Below, in pieces: positions 1 to 7,914 of a DNA stretch of 64,000 bases (its first letter is position 1; each line of letters opens with the position of its first letter). The stretch lies in assembly GCA_050943595.1 (NCBI GenBank), contig JBMNPM010000005.1, positions 69,100 through 133,099 on the forward strand, given 5' to 3'. Origin of the DNA: JAXGXJ01 sp050943595 (GTDB taxonomy: Bacteria > Actinomycetota > Thermoleophilia > RBG-16-64-13). The notes beneath the pieces are model-generated. The model saw only the letters and a list, made by a program, of their open reading frames with translations. It was not told the origin of the DNA and made no database searches. Position numbers and translations under genes: made by a program.

Positions 1-2199
1 GGGAATGGAGGGGATGGAGGCTGGGTAGTCGGTCTGGGCCGGAGGGCCGTTTGGATCGGTCGCGTAAGTTGTTGCGATCAGTAGATTAAGGTTGGTGATT
101 CCGGCTCGGTAGCGTAGCGACCACTCGGCGGGATCTATCTCGATTGCCCTCTCAAGGGCAGCGATGGCCAGGGCCAGGTTGTCGAGCGTGGCATCGGTTC
201 GATCTTCGGCTGTACCGGCGGCGGCCGTTGTTGCCGCTGCCGCGTAGATACCGGCCTGAGTATCGTAGGGGCCCGGGTCGCCGGGGCTCAGCCAATGGGC
301 GTATTCTGCTTGGGCGGCGGCACGGAGCCCATCGGTCTGTGCCAGGGTCAATGCCGAATTGCAGCACTGCAGAGAGAGGTAGGGCAGGGCTGCGCCGATG
401 ATGACCGCCACCGACAGTGCAAGTAGGGCCACCCGGAATGCGATAGACAGAGGCCCCGTTGGTTGGATGCGTTCCGCGGCCTTCTGCCGCCAGGTCTTGG
501 AGTCGTGCCGGCTTCTCCGCCTTCTAGTCATGACGGTTGTGCGGGTGATCCTCAGTCGGCGCTCCAAGCGGGGCCACAGGCCGTCGTTTCGCGCGTCGAC
601 ACCCGAAAGTCCGGCGGCCAAGAGGAGCAGAGCAGGTATTGCCGTGCCTGTCATCTGCCACAACTGATCTACGCTGGCATGGATGAGCCAATAGCTGAGG
701 GCCGATAGAATGGCCATATCCCAGCCATAACTCTGCGGTTCATCGCCCCAACGTAGTGCATGGGAATAGGATGCGGTGTCCGCCGGTGGGGCATGTCCTG
801 GTATATGCAGCCAGGTCTGGCGGCTGTGCCGCCGGCCCGCCGTGCACCGGCCCCACAGCAGTCCACCCAGTGAGAGCAAGAGTGTCACGATCAGAAGGCC
901 GCCTCCCACCGCTCCTGTGTCGGCGAGCACCTGCAACTCAAGGGAGTGTGCGTATTGGGGGTCGAATTCGGTGCTGGAGCGCAGCCGCTCGTATTGATAG
1001 ACGAAGTGGTCCGCCCCTACCCCCAAGACCGGGTGGGACTCGAAGGTCTGCCATGCGACCCTCCAAAAGTCTATTCCACCGCCTGCGTCCACGACGGTGA
1101 GCCGGGAAGCCGGGACACCGTCGGGTGCGGGTGTCTCGTTACTGATGAATTGGTGCCATGACTGGGACAGCCACGCGCTTGGGCCACCGATGTCTGCTGT
1201 GGAGACGATGGAACCGTAGACCGCACCTACTAAACAGGCAGATAACACCACTGTGCCGAATATGGCTTTCATCCTTCTGCTGGCCGGTATCCATTTTTCG
1301 AGCAAAGCCATGATCATGCCCATGAAGGCCGTGGCCAGTGTTGCCACGATCAGCGTGCGTGCCGCCGCTCCGCCACCGACGGCTTCTGGCCCCTCCAGCC
1401 AGTAGCGAGTGAGGGTTGGTACGGCGTAGACCATCAGAAGGCCGGGAGGGATGAGGTAGAAAAGCGTACGAAGGCGTATGGGTGAGATGACAAAGACGAT
1501 GATTAACGACAGGCCCATACTATAGATGGCCGTACGTGACTGGGTCATCACGGCGAGGCCCAGGAGCCCGGTGGCAAGTCCCAACGCCACCCCTCTTACC
1601 GGGGCGCGTTCCGCCGGGGCCGCTGCGAGCCACATGAGGGGCCAGAAGACCAGTAGGAACAGTGCCGCCGAGCCGTTTGGGTAGGCGGTTGGGAAGTTGA
1701 GTCTGTTGTCGGTGAAGAGAGTGGTCACGTCCTCGGCCGACCACAGACGTCCGATGCAGACCACCAGGATGGTGAGCGCTGCGGCCATGAGGAGGTAACG
1801 GAAGACGGTGCGCGCCTTCTCGTTGGTCAGAAATGTGAGTGCCAGTGCGAATAGCAGGAGAAGCCCGAAAGATCGGGATGCTTCGAGCCACACTCTACCT
1901 ATCGAGTCGGCCCACAGGGCGGATGCCGCTACCCACAGGGTGTAGAGGGCGAAGAGCGTTAAGACGACCAGGGAGAGTTGGCGGGGTCGCCTCGGATAGT
2001 ACACGAGCACCGCCACCACTAGACCGAGAAAACCGATCAGCAGAGCGCTCGGTAGCCACTGCGACGGTTGAGAGCCGCCGGAGGCGAAAACGAGCCATAA
2101 CCAGACGGCAAAGAGGACGAGCAGTGGTATAGACCAGAGGCTGAACCGGCAGAGACGGTTGTTTCCTGCGCCACCGGAGTCCGGAGTGGTCGATGTCAT
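1..2199 (-). CDS. O-antigen ligase-like membrane protein with TPR-like C-terminal region (partial)
   Basis: An open frame of 733 codons runs from an ATG at 2199 to the left edge without a stop, so the C-terminus is missing. The N-terminal part has many hydrophobic segments. Around 910-1060 it carries the motif region GVGADHF followed by YAHSLELQVLADTGAVGG, which matches the Wzy_C/O-antigen ligase signature (a His in the periplasmic loop before a hydrophobic helix). The last roughly 100 visible residues are alanine-rich and contain a TPR-like helix pair ending in ALAAIERAIEIDPAEW. The start overlaps the stop of the upstream ligase-like gene by four bases (ATGA), indicating translational coupling. 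Family knowledge suggests polymer transfer or polymerisation at the membrane; the substrate is unknown. Confidence 0.8.
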   Translation of the reverse strand, partial: MTSTTPDSGGAGNNRLCRFSLWSIPLLVLFAVWLWLVFASGGSQPSQWLPSALLIGFLGLVVAVLVYYPRRPRQLSLVVLTLFALYTLWVAASALWADSIGRVWLEASRSFGLLLLFALALTFLTNEKARTVFRYLLMAAALTILVVCIGRLWSAEDVTTLFTDNRLNFPTAYPNGSAALFLLVFWPLMWLAAAPAERAPVRGVALGLATGLLGLAVMTQSRTAIYSMGLSLIIVFVISPIRLRTLFYLIPPGLLMVYAVPTLTRYWLEGPEAVGGGAAARTLIVATLATAFMGMIMALLEKWIPASRRMKAIFGTVVLSACLVGAVYGSIVSTADIGGPSAWLSQSWHQFISNETPAPDGVPASRLTVVDAGGGIDFWRVAWQTFESHPVLGVGADHFVYQYERLRSSTEFDPQYAHSLELQVLADTGAVGGGLLIVTLLLSLGGLLWGRCTAGRRHSRQTWLHIPGHAPPADTASYSHALRWGDEPQSYGWDMAILSALSYWLIHASVDQLWQMTGTAIPALLLLAAGLSGVDARNDGLWPRLERRLRITRTTVMTRRRRSRHDSKTWRQKAAERIQPTGPLSIAFRVALLALSVAVIIGAALPYLSLQCCNSALTLAQTDGLRAAAQAEYAHWLSPGDPGPYDTQAGIYAAAATTAAAGTAEDRTDATLDNLALAIAALERAIEIDPAEWSLRYRAGITNLNLLIATTYATDPNGPPAQTDYPASIPSIP

Positions 2200-3353
2200 G
2201 TCGACTTCGTCCTTTGCACAGAAACGGCATGCTCGGCAGCCGTCTCGGGTGCCCTCGGCTGCCGTTGGAGTAACGCCAAGGCACAGGCCCACACCCAGAT
2301 TATGAAACTCGTGGGGGTCGACAGGCTGATGGAATCGGTTATGCCAAAGATGAGAAAGGCGACTATGGACGCGAATATGCCTATGGACGTGGCTTGGGTG
2401 ACAACATCACGTTTCATGCCGTCGATGGCAAGGATGATGGAGCCGAACAGCAGCATGAGGAGGCCGAGAATACCGGGGAGACCGATGGCCAGCGCGACGT
2501 CGAGGAACAGGTTGTGGGCTTGTGATACCGGATAGGACAGGCCCACTGTCTGGTAGGGGTATCGTGTCGGCATCACTTGGTTGAACACTCGTAGTCCGAT
2601 CCCTGTTAGCAGGTGGTCCTGGATACCGCGCAGTGCTGACGACCAGATGTCCAGCCGTGCCACTAGTTTGGTACTCAAGGATTCATCGCGCAGGAAGAAG
2701 TCAACCCCATTCCTGAGTTGCCCTGACGCGAAGAGCCCGACTATGAGCGCCCCCACCCCGGCCACCCAGATCCAGACATATCGCAGAGTTCGGATGAGGA
2801 GGACGAGGAGGGTGGCGATGGTTAGTCCTGCCAGCGAAGCCCGCGAACCGGTCATGAAAACTACGACGAACCCGATGATCACGAGAAAGATAGCCGGCCA
2901 ACGGTATCGTCGCCGGCAGGAGAGGGGTGGCGGGGCGAGAGCGACGGCTGCGGCAAAGGCGGTGCAGACTGCCAGGATGCCCCCGTTTTGGTTCGGTTGA
3001 AGTCCATCCGCGGCCCAGGAGAAGGGAAGCGAGCGGATTGATGGCAGGGCAGCATAGATCGAGTTGAGCCAGGAGAGCTTATATGTCGGCCAGCGGGTGG
3101 TGAAGAGGGTGGTGGCCAGGGCAAGAAAGGCCGCCCCTAGGAAGAACGACATCACGTGGACCGGTTTCACTCGGTGGATGAGCGGCGGTAGCCGGTGACT
3201 TGTCAGCCCGAGCACCAGGACGATACCCGCCATCGCGAACAGGAGCGGCGGCAGGCTGCGGGATCTATCCGGCGAGGCCCACAGGGAGACTATGAGGGCG
3301 AGACCGACGAGACCGGCTCCGAGCCTGATGAGAAGCAGGCCCGACCGTGTCAC
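2196..3353 (-). CDS. O-antigen ligase family membrane protein
   Basis: This is a 385-residue polytopic membrane protein. The motif SQAHNLFLDVALAIGLPG near residues 280-297 is the characteristic Wzy_C/WaaL loop and helix. Proteins of this family join a lipid-linked glycan to an acceptor, or polymerise repeat units, on the outer face of the cytoplasmic membrane. It overlaps both neighbours by four bases, the TPR gene upstream and the second ligase-like gene downstream, so the three are probably one transcript with UDP-sugar dehydrogenase. The exact glycan and acceptor cannot be read from the sequence. It is about half the length of its downstream paralogue and lacks the TPR-like tail. Confidence 0.8.
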   Translation of the reverse strand: MTRSGLLLIRLGAGLVGLALIVSLWASPDRSRSLPPLLFAMAGIVLVLGLTSHRLPPLIHRVKPVHVMSFFLGAAFLALATTLFTTRWPTYKLSWLNSIYAALPSIRSLPFSWAADGLQPNQNGGILAVCTAFAAAVALAPPPLSCRRRYRWPAIFLVIIGFVVVFMTGSRASLAGLTIATLLVLLIRTLRYVWIWVAGVGALIVGLFASGQLRNGVDFFLRDESLSTKLVARLDIWSSALRGIQDHLLTGIGLRVFNQVMPTRYPYQTVGLSYPVSQAHNLFLDVALAIGLPGILGLLMLLFGSIILAIDGMKRDVVTQATSIGIFASIVAFLIFGITDSISLSTPTSFIIWVWACALALLQRQPRAPETAAEHAVSVQRTKST

Positions 3354-4909
3354 GGCAGCAACTTGTGGCTGAAGGGTAACCCGGCAAGACGGCGCAGCAG
3401 AGTTGTATTACCGGGACAACATTCCAGACCGGAACGGTAGGCGGCCTGCGCGTGGCCTTTCATATCGAGATCGACATAGCAGTCCCCGAGGTAGACAAAC
3501 ACGTAAGGGTTGCTTGCCCCTTTCATCTCCGATGCCTGCCGCAAGAGGGGCAGTGCCGCCTCAGGGCGCATCGTCTTGTATGAGGCGATGGCGTACGCTG
3601 CCGCCAGTGCCGGGTCGGTTGGTGAGAGGTCTGCGCCTCTCTTGTATAAAGTCTGTGCACTGAAGGACATCCCCTGCGACTCATAGTGCCGACCGAGCGC
3701 GAGATACGACTGTGGAAGAAGAGGGTCCAGCTCCATGGCGCGGTTCAGGTGAGCGGTTGCACTCGCATCGTCCCCGGCCAGGAACATGATGCGGCCGGCC
3801 TGGACGCAGGCCGACGCCGTGAGGTTCAAGCTTATCCCTCGGGCTACCAGCGTACGGATACGGGTGAGCGCCTGTATGTGTTCGTATTGTGACGCGTCTA
3901 TCGCATAGTGGGTGGTTTCCTCGGTGGTCATCGGTAGGCCGGCGGGGAGGGTTTTGGCCAGCGCCATGGCGAGGTTCAGGTGGATGCCCTGATCTATGAG
4001 CGCGCCGGGCGAGCCGGTCTCCGCGGCCTGCATCGCTTCTTCGAGGATGGGGATGGCTTGGGAGGGCTGTTCGGCATTGAGCAGGCCACGCCCGATGCGG
4101 TACAAGGAAGTGACCCGGTCCGCAGATCGTTGCAGTAGGCGGCTACTCATGGAGGGTTCGTTACCGGTCCGGTCCAAGAGGAGCTGCTCGGCGCCGACCC
4201 GCTCCAAAGCGGCCTCAAGGCTATCGTAGGCCAGCTTATACTGGCGCACGGCTGCCTTCTCGTCGCCTGCCGCCAGTGCTGTCTCTGCCCGATGGATGAG
4301 GAGGTTGCTGGCGTCGATGCGCCGGTAGGCTTTGGCCGCTTCGTCGAAGTGGCCGGTGCTTGCCGCCACCTCGCCCAGCCACAGTTCACCGATCCGGTCG
4401 ACACGGCCGGCATCGCGGGAACGCAGAAGCACCTGGTATGCATGCTCGGAAGGGGCGAGTCGGGCTGCCGCCCCGTAGGTGCGCCAGATGGGTACTTCGC
4501 GGGCCGTTGTGTGTGGGCGGTTAGAAGCGGCATCCTCCATGAGCGCCATGACCTCCTGAAGGTGTGGTCGCGCGCCGGGGTCTTCGATGATCGCTGTTGT
4601 TCCATCGAGGGCATCGTTTAGGAGGGTGGCTTCGTCCACCTCCTTCACCTCGGAGAGGCTCGAATCTGAGACTACCACCCGGTTCACCGTCACACTGGCG
4701 ACGTTGACGACCCATACATCCCAGAGCGGGTAGATGGAGAGGACGATAAGGGCCCCGCACAAACAGGCGAACAACCAAGAACGCATGTTCTTGCTACTGA
4801 GTTTGCCCAGAAGCGACTCCTTCCCGCAGGCCATGTGTTGTGACGCAGCACTTGTCGTACTGCGCGTGGTGCTCTCGAGACTACGTGAGTTGAGTGCCCA
4901 CTCCTTCAT
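3350..4909 (-). CDS. Membrane-anchored TPR-repeat protein
   Basis: The 519-residue product has one N-terminal transmembrane segment (RSWLFACLCGALIVLSIYPL, about residues 43-62) followed by an extracytoplasmic region rich in tetratricopeptide-like helix pairs, e.g. HLNRAMELDPLLPQSYLALG and LYKRGADLSPTDPALAAAYA. TPR arrays are protein-binding scaffolds; beside two O-antigen ligase-like proteins it may be a partner or co-polymerase for surface glycan assembly, which is inference. The start is uncertain: ATG 4909 overlaps the upstream ugd gene by 29 bases, and internal ATGs at 4834 and 4786 would leave the membrane segment at the very N-terminus. The stop overlaps the next start by four bases. 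Confidence 0.75.
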   Translation of the reverse strand: MKEWALNSRSLESTTRSTTSAASQHMACGKESLLGKLSSKNMRSWLFACLCGALIVLSIYPLWDVWVVNVASVTVNRVVVSDSSLSEVKEVDEATLLNDALDGTTAIIEDPGARPHLQEVMALMEDAASNRPHTTAREVPIWRTYGAAARLAPSEHAYQVLLRSRDAGRVDRIGELWLGEVAASTGHFDEAAKAYRRIDASNLLIHRAETALAAGDEKAAVRQYKLAYDSLEAALERVGAEQLLLDRTGNEPSMSSRLLQRSADRVTSLYRIGRGLLNAEQPSQAIPILEEAMQAAETGSPGALIDQGIHLNLAMALAKTLPAGLPMTTEETTHYAIDASQYEHIQALTRIRTLVARGISLNLTASACVQAGRIMFLAGDDASATAHLNRAMELDPLLPQSYLALGRHYESQGMSFSAQTLYKRGADLSPTDPALAAAYAIASYKTMRPEAALPLLRQASEMKGASNPYVFVYLGDCYVDLDMKGHAQAAYRSGLECCPGNTTLLRRLAGLPFSHKLLP

Positions 4910-6170
4910 GCGTGAAGCCCATCTCCGTCAGCCGGGGACCATCCAGGGCATTGCGTCCGTCGATCACGATTGGTTGCCTCATGAGCTCACGGGCTTTTTG
5001 CCAATCCAGGGTTACGAACTCATCCCATTCGGTCACCAGGACACAGGCGTCGGCTCCCTCGAGGGCCTGCAAGGCTGATTCCGCATACGTGACCGTAGGT
5101 AGGAGGTCGCGGGTGTTCTCGATAGCGATGGGGTCGTATGCGACCACCAAGGCCCCCTCCGCCAGTAGGCGACTGGCCAGCACGACTGATGCCGCTTGGC
5201 GAATGTCGTCGGTATTCGGCTTGAAGGCCAGTCCCAGAAGGGCGATTCTTTTGCCACGCAACTCGTCGCCGAGATAACGCTTCAGCTTGCCGATGACACG
5301 CCGTTTCTGCAGTTCGTTCACCTCTATGACTGCGTTGAGGAGTTGGAAATGATAGCCGCTGTTGCCGGCCAACTGCTTGAGGGCTGATACATCTTTGGGG
5401 AAACAGCTGCCGCCGTAGCCGATGCCGGCTCGGAGGAAGTGTGGCCCTATGCGATGATCGAGACCCATACCGTGGGCGACCACCTGCACATCGGCGCCGG
5501 TGGCTTCACATACGTTAGCGATTTCGTTGATGAAGCTGATCTTGGTGGCCAGAAATGCGTTCGATGCGTACTTGATCATCTCAGCTGAGGCCACATCGGT
5601 CTTCACCAGAGGACAATCGAGGGCTGCGTAGAGATCGGCGACCCGGTCGGCCACGCCGGGATCGTCGGCACCGATCACGACGCGATCAGGATGAGTGAAG
5701 TCGCCTATTGCACTCCCCTCACGAAGGAACTCTGGATTGGAGGCGTACTTTATATGTGTGCGCCCTCGTTCGGCCAGTTCCGCCATGATGGAGGCGCCTG
5801 TGCCGATAGGCACCGTGGATTTCGTGACCAGGATACGTGTCTGCTCGTCGGCAGGCAGGTTGTCCACCGCCTGCCAGATGCGTGACAAATCGGCATCGCC
5901 GGAATAGGTGGATGGGGTGTCGACGCAGAGGAAGATGAAATCCGCCTCTGCACATGCGTCGGCGGAATCGGTCGTGAAGCGCATACGGGCGCGGTTCTTC
6001 GCTATGAGTTCGGTCAGACCGGGCTCGTAGATGGGCACGCCACCTGTTTCCAGTGTATGTATGCGCGCTGGGTCGACATCCATGACCGTGACGTCGTGGC
6101 CCAGGTCGGCCATGCATGTTGCTGTGACCAGACCGACATATCCTGCCCCAATCATGGTTAGCTTGGTCAA
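4881..6170 (-). CDS. ugd: UDP-glucose/UDP-sugar 6-dehydrogenase
   Basis: The 429-residue protein oxidises a UDP-hexose to the uronate with two NAD+. It shows the N-terminal dinucleotide-binding loop MIGAGYVGLVTA, the conserved NPEFLREGSAIGDF, and the catalytic-cysteine motif GIGYGGSCFPKD. The C-terminal domain begins about residue 290 (KRIALLGLAFKPNTDDIR). The start is set at TTG 6170 because AAGGAGG lies six bases upstream; the longer ATG start at 6224 lacks this and adds residues with no family match. It leads the glycan cluster that continues toward base 1 and probably supplies UDP-glucuronate or a similar sugar to it. Confidence 0.93.
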   Translation of the reverse strand: MTKLTMIGAGYVGLVTATCMADLGHDVTVMDVDPARIHTLETGGVPIYEPGLTELIAKNRARMRFTTDSADACAEADFIFLCVDTPSTYSGDADLSRIWQAVDNLPADEQTRILVTKSTVPIGTGASIMAELAERGRTHIKYASNPEFLREGSAIGDFTHPDRVVIGADDPGVADRVADLYAALDCPLVKTDVASAEMIKYASNAFLATKISFINEIANVCEATGADVQVVAHGMGLDHRIGPHFLRAGIGYGGSCFPKDVSALKQLAGNSGYHFQLLNAVIEVNELQKRRVIGKLKRYLGDELRGKRIALLGLAFKPNTDDIRQAASVVLASRLLAEGALVVAYDPIAIENTRDLLPTVTYAESALQALEGADACVLVTEWDEFVTLDWQKARELMRQPIVIDGRNALDGPRLTEMGFTHEGVGTQLT

Positions 6171-6237
6171 ACCCGACCTCCTTGGAATGTTTCCATCCTG
6201 CATTGCGACACGATGCGGAATCATAGCAGTTGACGGC

Positions 6238-6308
6238 TAAAAGGCTACTGAAAAACGAAGCCCGGCCGCCGGAACGCACTAAGCAGCACGATAGTACGTC
6301 ATTGGTCG
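6238..6308 (-). repeat. Dispersed ~70-bp hairpin repeat, copy A
   Basis: This is the first of four related copies (also near 23162, 28691 and 36263). Read on the minus strand it begins TGACGTACTATCGTGCTGCT, has a GC-rich CCGGC/GCCGG centre, then GGGCTTCGTTTTTCAG, and ends in the inverted partner of the first GCTGCT block (imperfect in this copy). The TGA at 6301-6299 is also the stop codon of the amidase gene, so the element abuts that coding end exactly. Confidence 0.8.
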
Positions 6309-7345
6309 AGGAATTTGAGAATAGCCCGGCTGAGCGCTTCGGCGATGGTATCTTGGTAGGCCGCGGTGGCCAGCAGTCGGTCTTCGGTGGGATTGCTCAT
6401 GAAGCCTATCTCAGGCAGGATCACGGGCACGTCGGACCAGTTGAAGCCGGTCATGTCGTCCCGGGCACTGATACCACGGTCACGTGCCCCTGTTGCCGCG
6501 ATCAGTTCCTGCTGTGCGAGTGCGGCTGCTCTCTTCGAGGCGGCGGCTATGTCGTCTGTCCAGCCTGGGATGCTGGCGGGATAGAGGACGTGGATACCCG
6601 TGATTGTGGAGTCATTGGAACCGTCTGCGTGAATGCGGACGAACAGGTCGGCTTGAGCTCGGTTAGCTATCTGTGCCCGTTGGATGTTGGAGAGGTTGAC
6701 GTCGTTGCTGGTCCGGGTCATCACCACCTGCACCCCAGCTGCGCTCAGCATAGAACGTAGCCTATGGGCGACGGCCAGAACGAGTTCACTCTCTGCCACA
6801 CCTGTAGCAACCCCTGAAGTGCCGCTCGTCACTTTGGCCTTGGTGGCGCGCGCGCCGGGACCTATTGGTTCCAAGTCCGAATTGCCCCGAGCTTGATGAC
6901 CGGGGTCGATTACCACCAGCTTGTTGCGCGCGGCGGCGTGGGCCGGTGTTGCTGATGCTGTTGTGGTGACTGCCGGCGCAGCGTGTACGGGCGTTATATC
7001 AGCAGTCTCCGAGGTCGTGTCGGAGGGGTTGGGGGATGAAGAAGCCGTCGTGGTCACAATTGGGGCCATCTGTACTGCGGAAGATGCACTTGTCGAAGGC
7101 GCGGCTTCTTTTGAAGGAGCAGTGGACGGCATAGGGTGCTTCTCAGCGGCTATGGTGTCACCGGGGCTCTCGTTGCCGGGGTCCTTGTGGGCGAGGGTCA
7201 AAGCTCCTCCACTGATAGCCGCTACGAGCAGCAGTGCGCCGATGATACCGGCTATGAGTCGTGCGCGCCGGGTGCGGGCGCGGGCCGTTTCGAACCGCCG
7301 TACTGTTTCTTGGACCTCGTGCTCTTGTCCCGATCCCTCAGCCAT
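6299..7345 (-). CDS. N-acetylmuramoyl-L-alanine amidase (Amidase_3), membrane-anchored
   Basis: The 348-residue product has a transmembrane helix near residues 28-50 (RLIAGIIGALLLVAAISG), a Ser/Thr/Ala-rich linker to about 140, and a C-terminal Amidase_3 domain. The zinc-site motifs are visible: VVIDPGHQ with the first His, ESELV with the Glu, and RIHADGSN with the second His; LPEIGFMSN near the end supplies the conserved Glu. Such enzymes cleave the amide between MurNAc and L-Ala in peptidoglycan outside the membrane. Its start shares one base with the stop of the upstream LOG-like gene, suggesting co-transcription. The stop codon lies inside dispersed repeat copy A. Confidence 0.9.
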   Translation of the reverse strand: MAEGSGQEHEVQETVRRFETARARTRRARLIAGIIGALLLVAAISGGALTLAHKDPGNESPGDTIAAEKHPMPSTAPSKEAAPSTSASSAVQMAPIVTTTASSSPNPSDTTSETADITPVHAAPAVTTTASATPAHAAARNKLVVIDPGHQARGNSDLEPIGPGARATKAKVTSGTSGVATGVAESELVLAVAHRLRSMLSAAGVQVVMTRTSNDVNLSNIQRAQIANRAQADLFVRIHADGSNDSTITGIHVLYPASIPGWTDDIAAASKRAAALAQQELIAATGARDRGISARDDMTGFNWSDVPVILPEIGFMSNPTEDRLLATAAYQDTIAEALSRAILKFLDQ

Positions 7346-7878
7346 TACGTCTCCCGGGGTTGGCCTGGCGGTTGGAGATGGACGGGCAGTGTGTACGCTA
7401 AGGCCACGGCCTGCTGTGCGGACGAGGCATATCGTAAAATAGCGGAATCTATGCCCTCCCGTGCCTCAGTGCGCGTATCGCTCTGCAGTCGCCACCCGTG
7501 GAGGATGATGACGGGGCGGCCGATCTTGGCGGCCAGGCCTATCTCGGACAGGGTCCCATATCCGCGCCCCACGGCGATGACCGCGTCGCTTGAGCTCACC
7601 ACGATGAGATTCCGGGCCTGGCCGAGGCCTGTGGTGATGGCGTGATCAATGAAGGGGTTGGCGGCAGAGCGGACATGGCCGGGGAGGATGCCGATGGTAT
7701 GTCCGCCGGCTTCCTTGGCACCTCGCGCAGCCGCCTCCATCACTCCGGTGAGCCCCCCACACACCAGGGTGGCACCGTGCATAGCTATGAGCCGGCCTAC
7801 GTGCTGCGCCTCCTCGTATTCCGAGGGACTGCAGTTGCCGGGACCGATGACTGCGATGTAGGAAGGGTGCCCCATCAA
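7345..7878 (-). CDS. TIGR00725-like/LOG-type Rossmann-fold protein
   Basis: A 177-residue protein of the lysine-decarboxylase-like (LOG) superfamily. It shows IAVIGPGNCS at the N-terminus, the nucleotide-site segment GGLTGVMEAAARGAKEAGG, and VGRGYGTLSEIGLAAKIGRPVI, which corresponds to the PGGxGTxxE motif of LOG phosphoribohydrolases but with RGYGTLSE in place of PGGxGTLEE. Because of that substitution cytokinin-type nucleotide hydrolysis is uncertain, and the TIGR00725 subgroup fits better. The second Met (7875) is an equally good start. It is followed directly by the amidase gene. Confidence 0.8.
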   Translation of the reverse strand: MMGHPSYIAVIGPGNCSPSEYEEAQHVGRLIAMHGATLVCGGLTGVMEAAARGAKEAGGHTIGILPGHVRSAANPFIDHAITTGLGQARNLIVVSSSDAVIAVGRGYGTLSEIGLAAKIGRPVIILHGWRLQSDTRTEAREGIDSAILRYASSAQQAVALAYTLPVHLQPPGQPRET

Positions 7879-7914
7879 TTTACCCGGGGTGGTCCGTCGA
7901 TATGATCCATGGTT

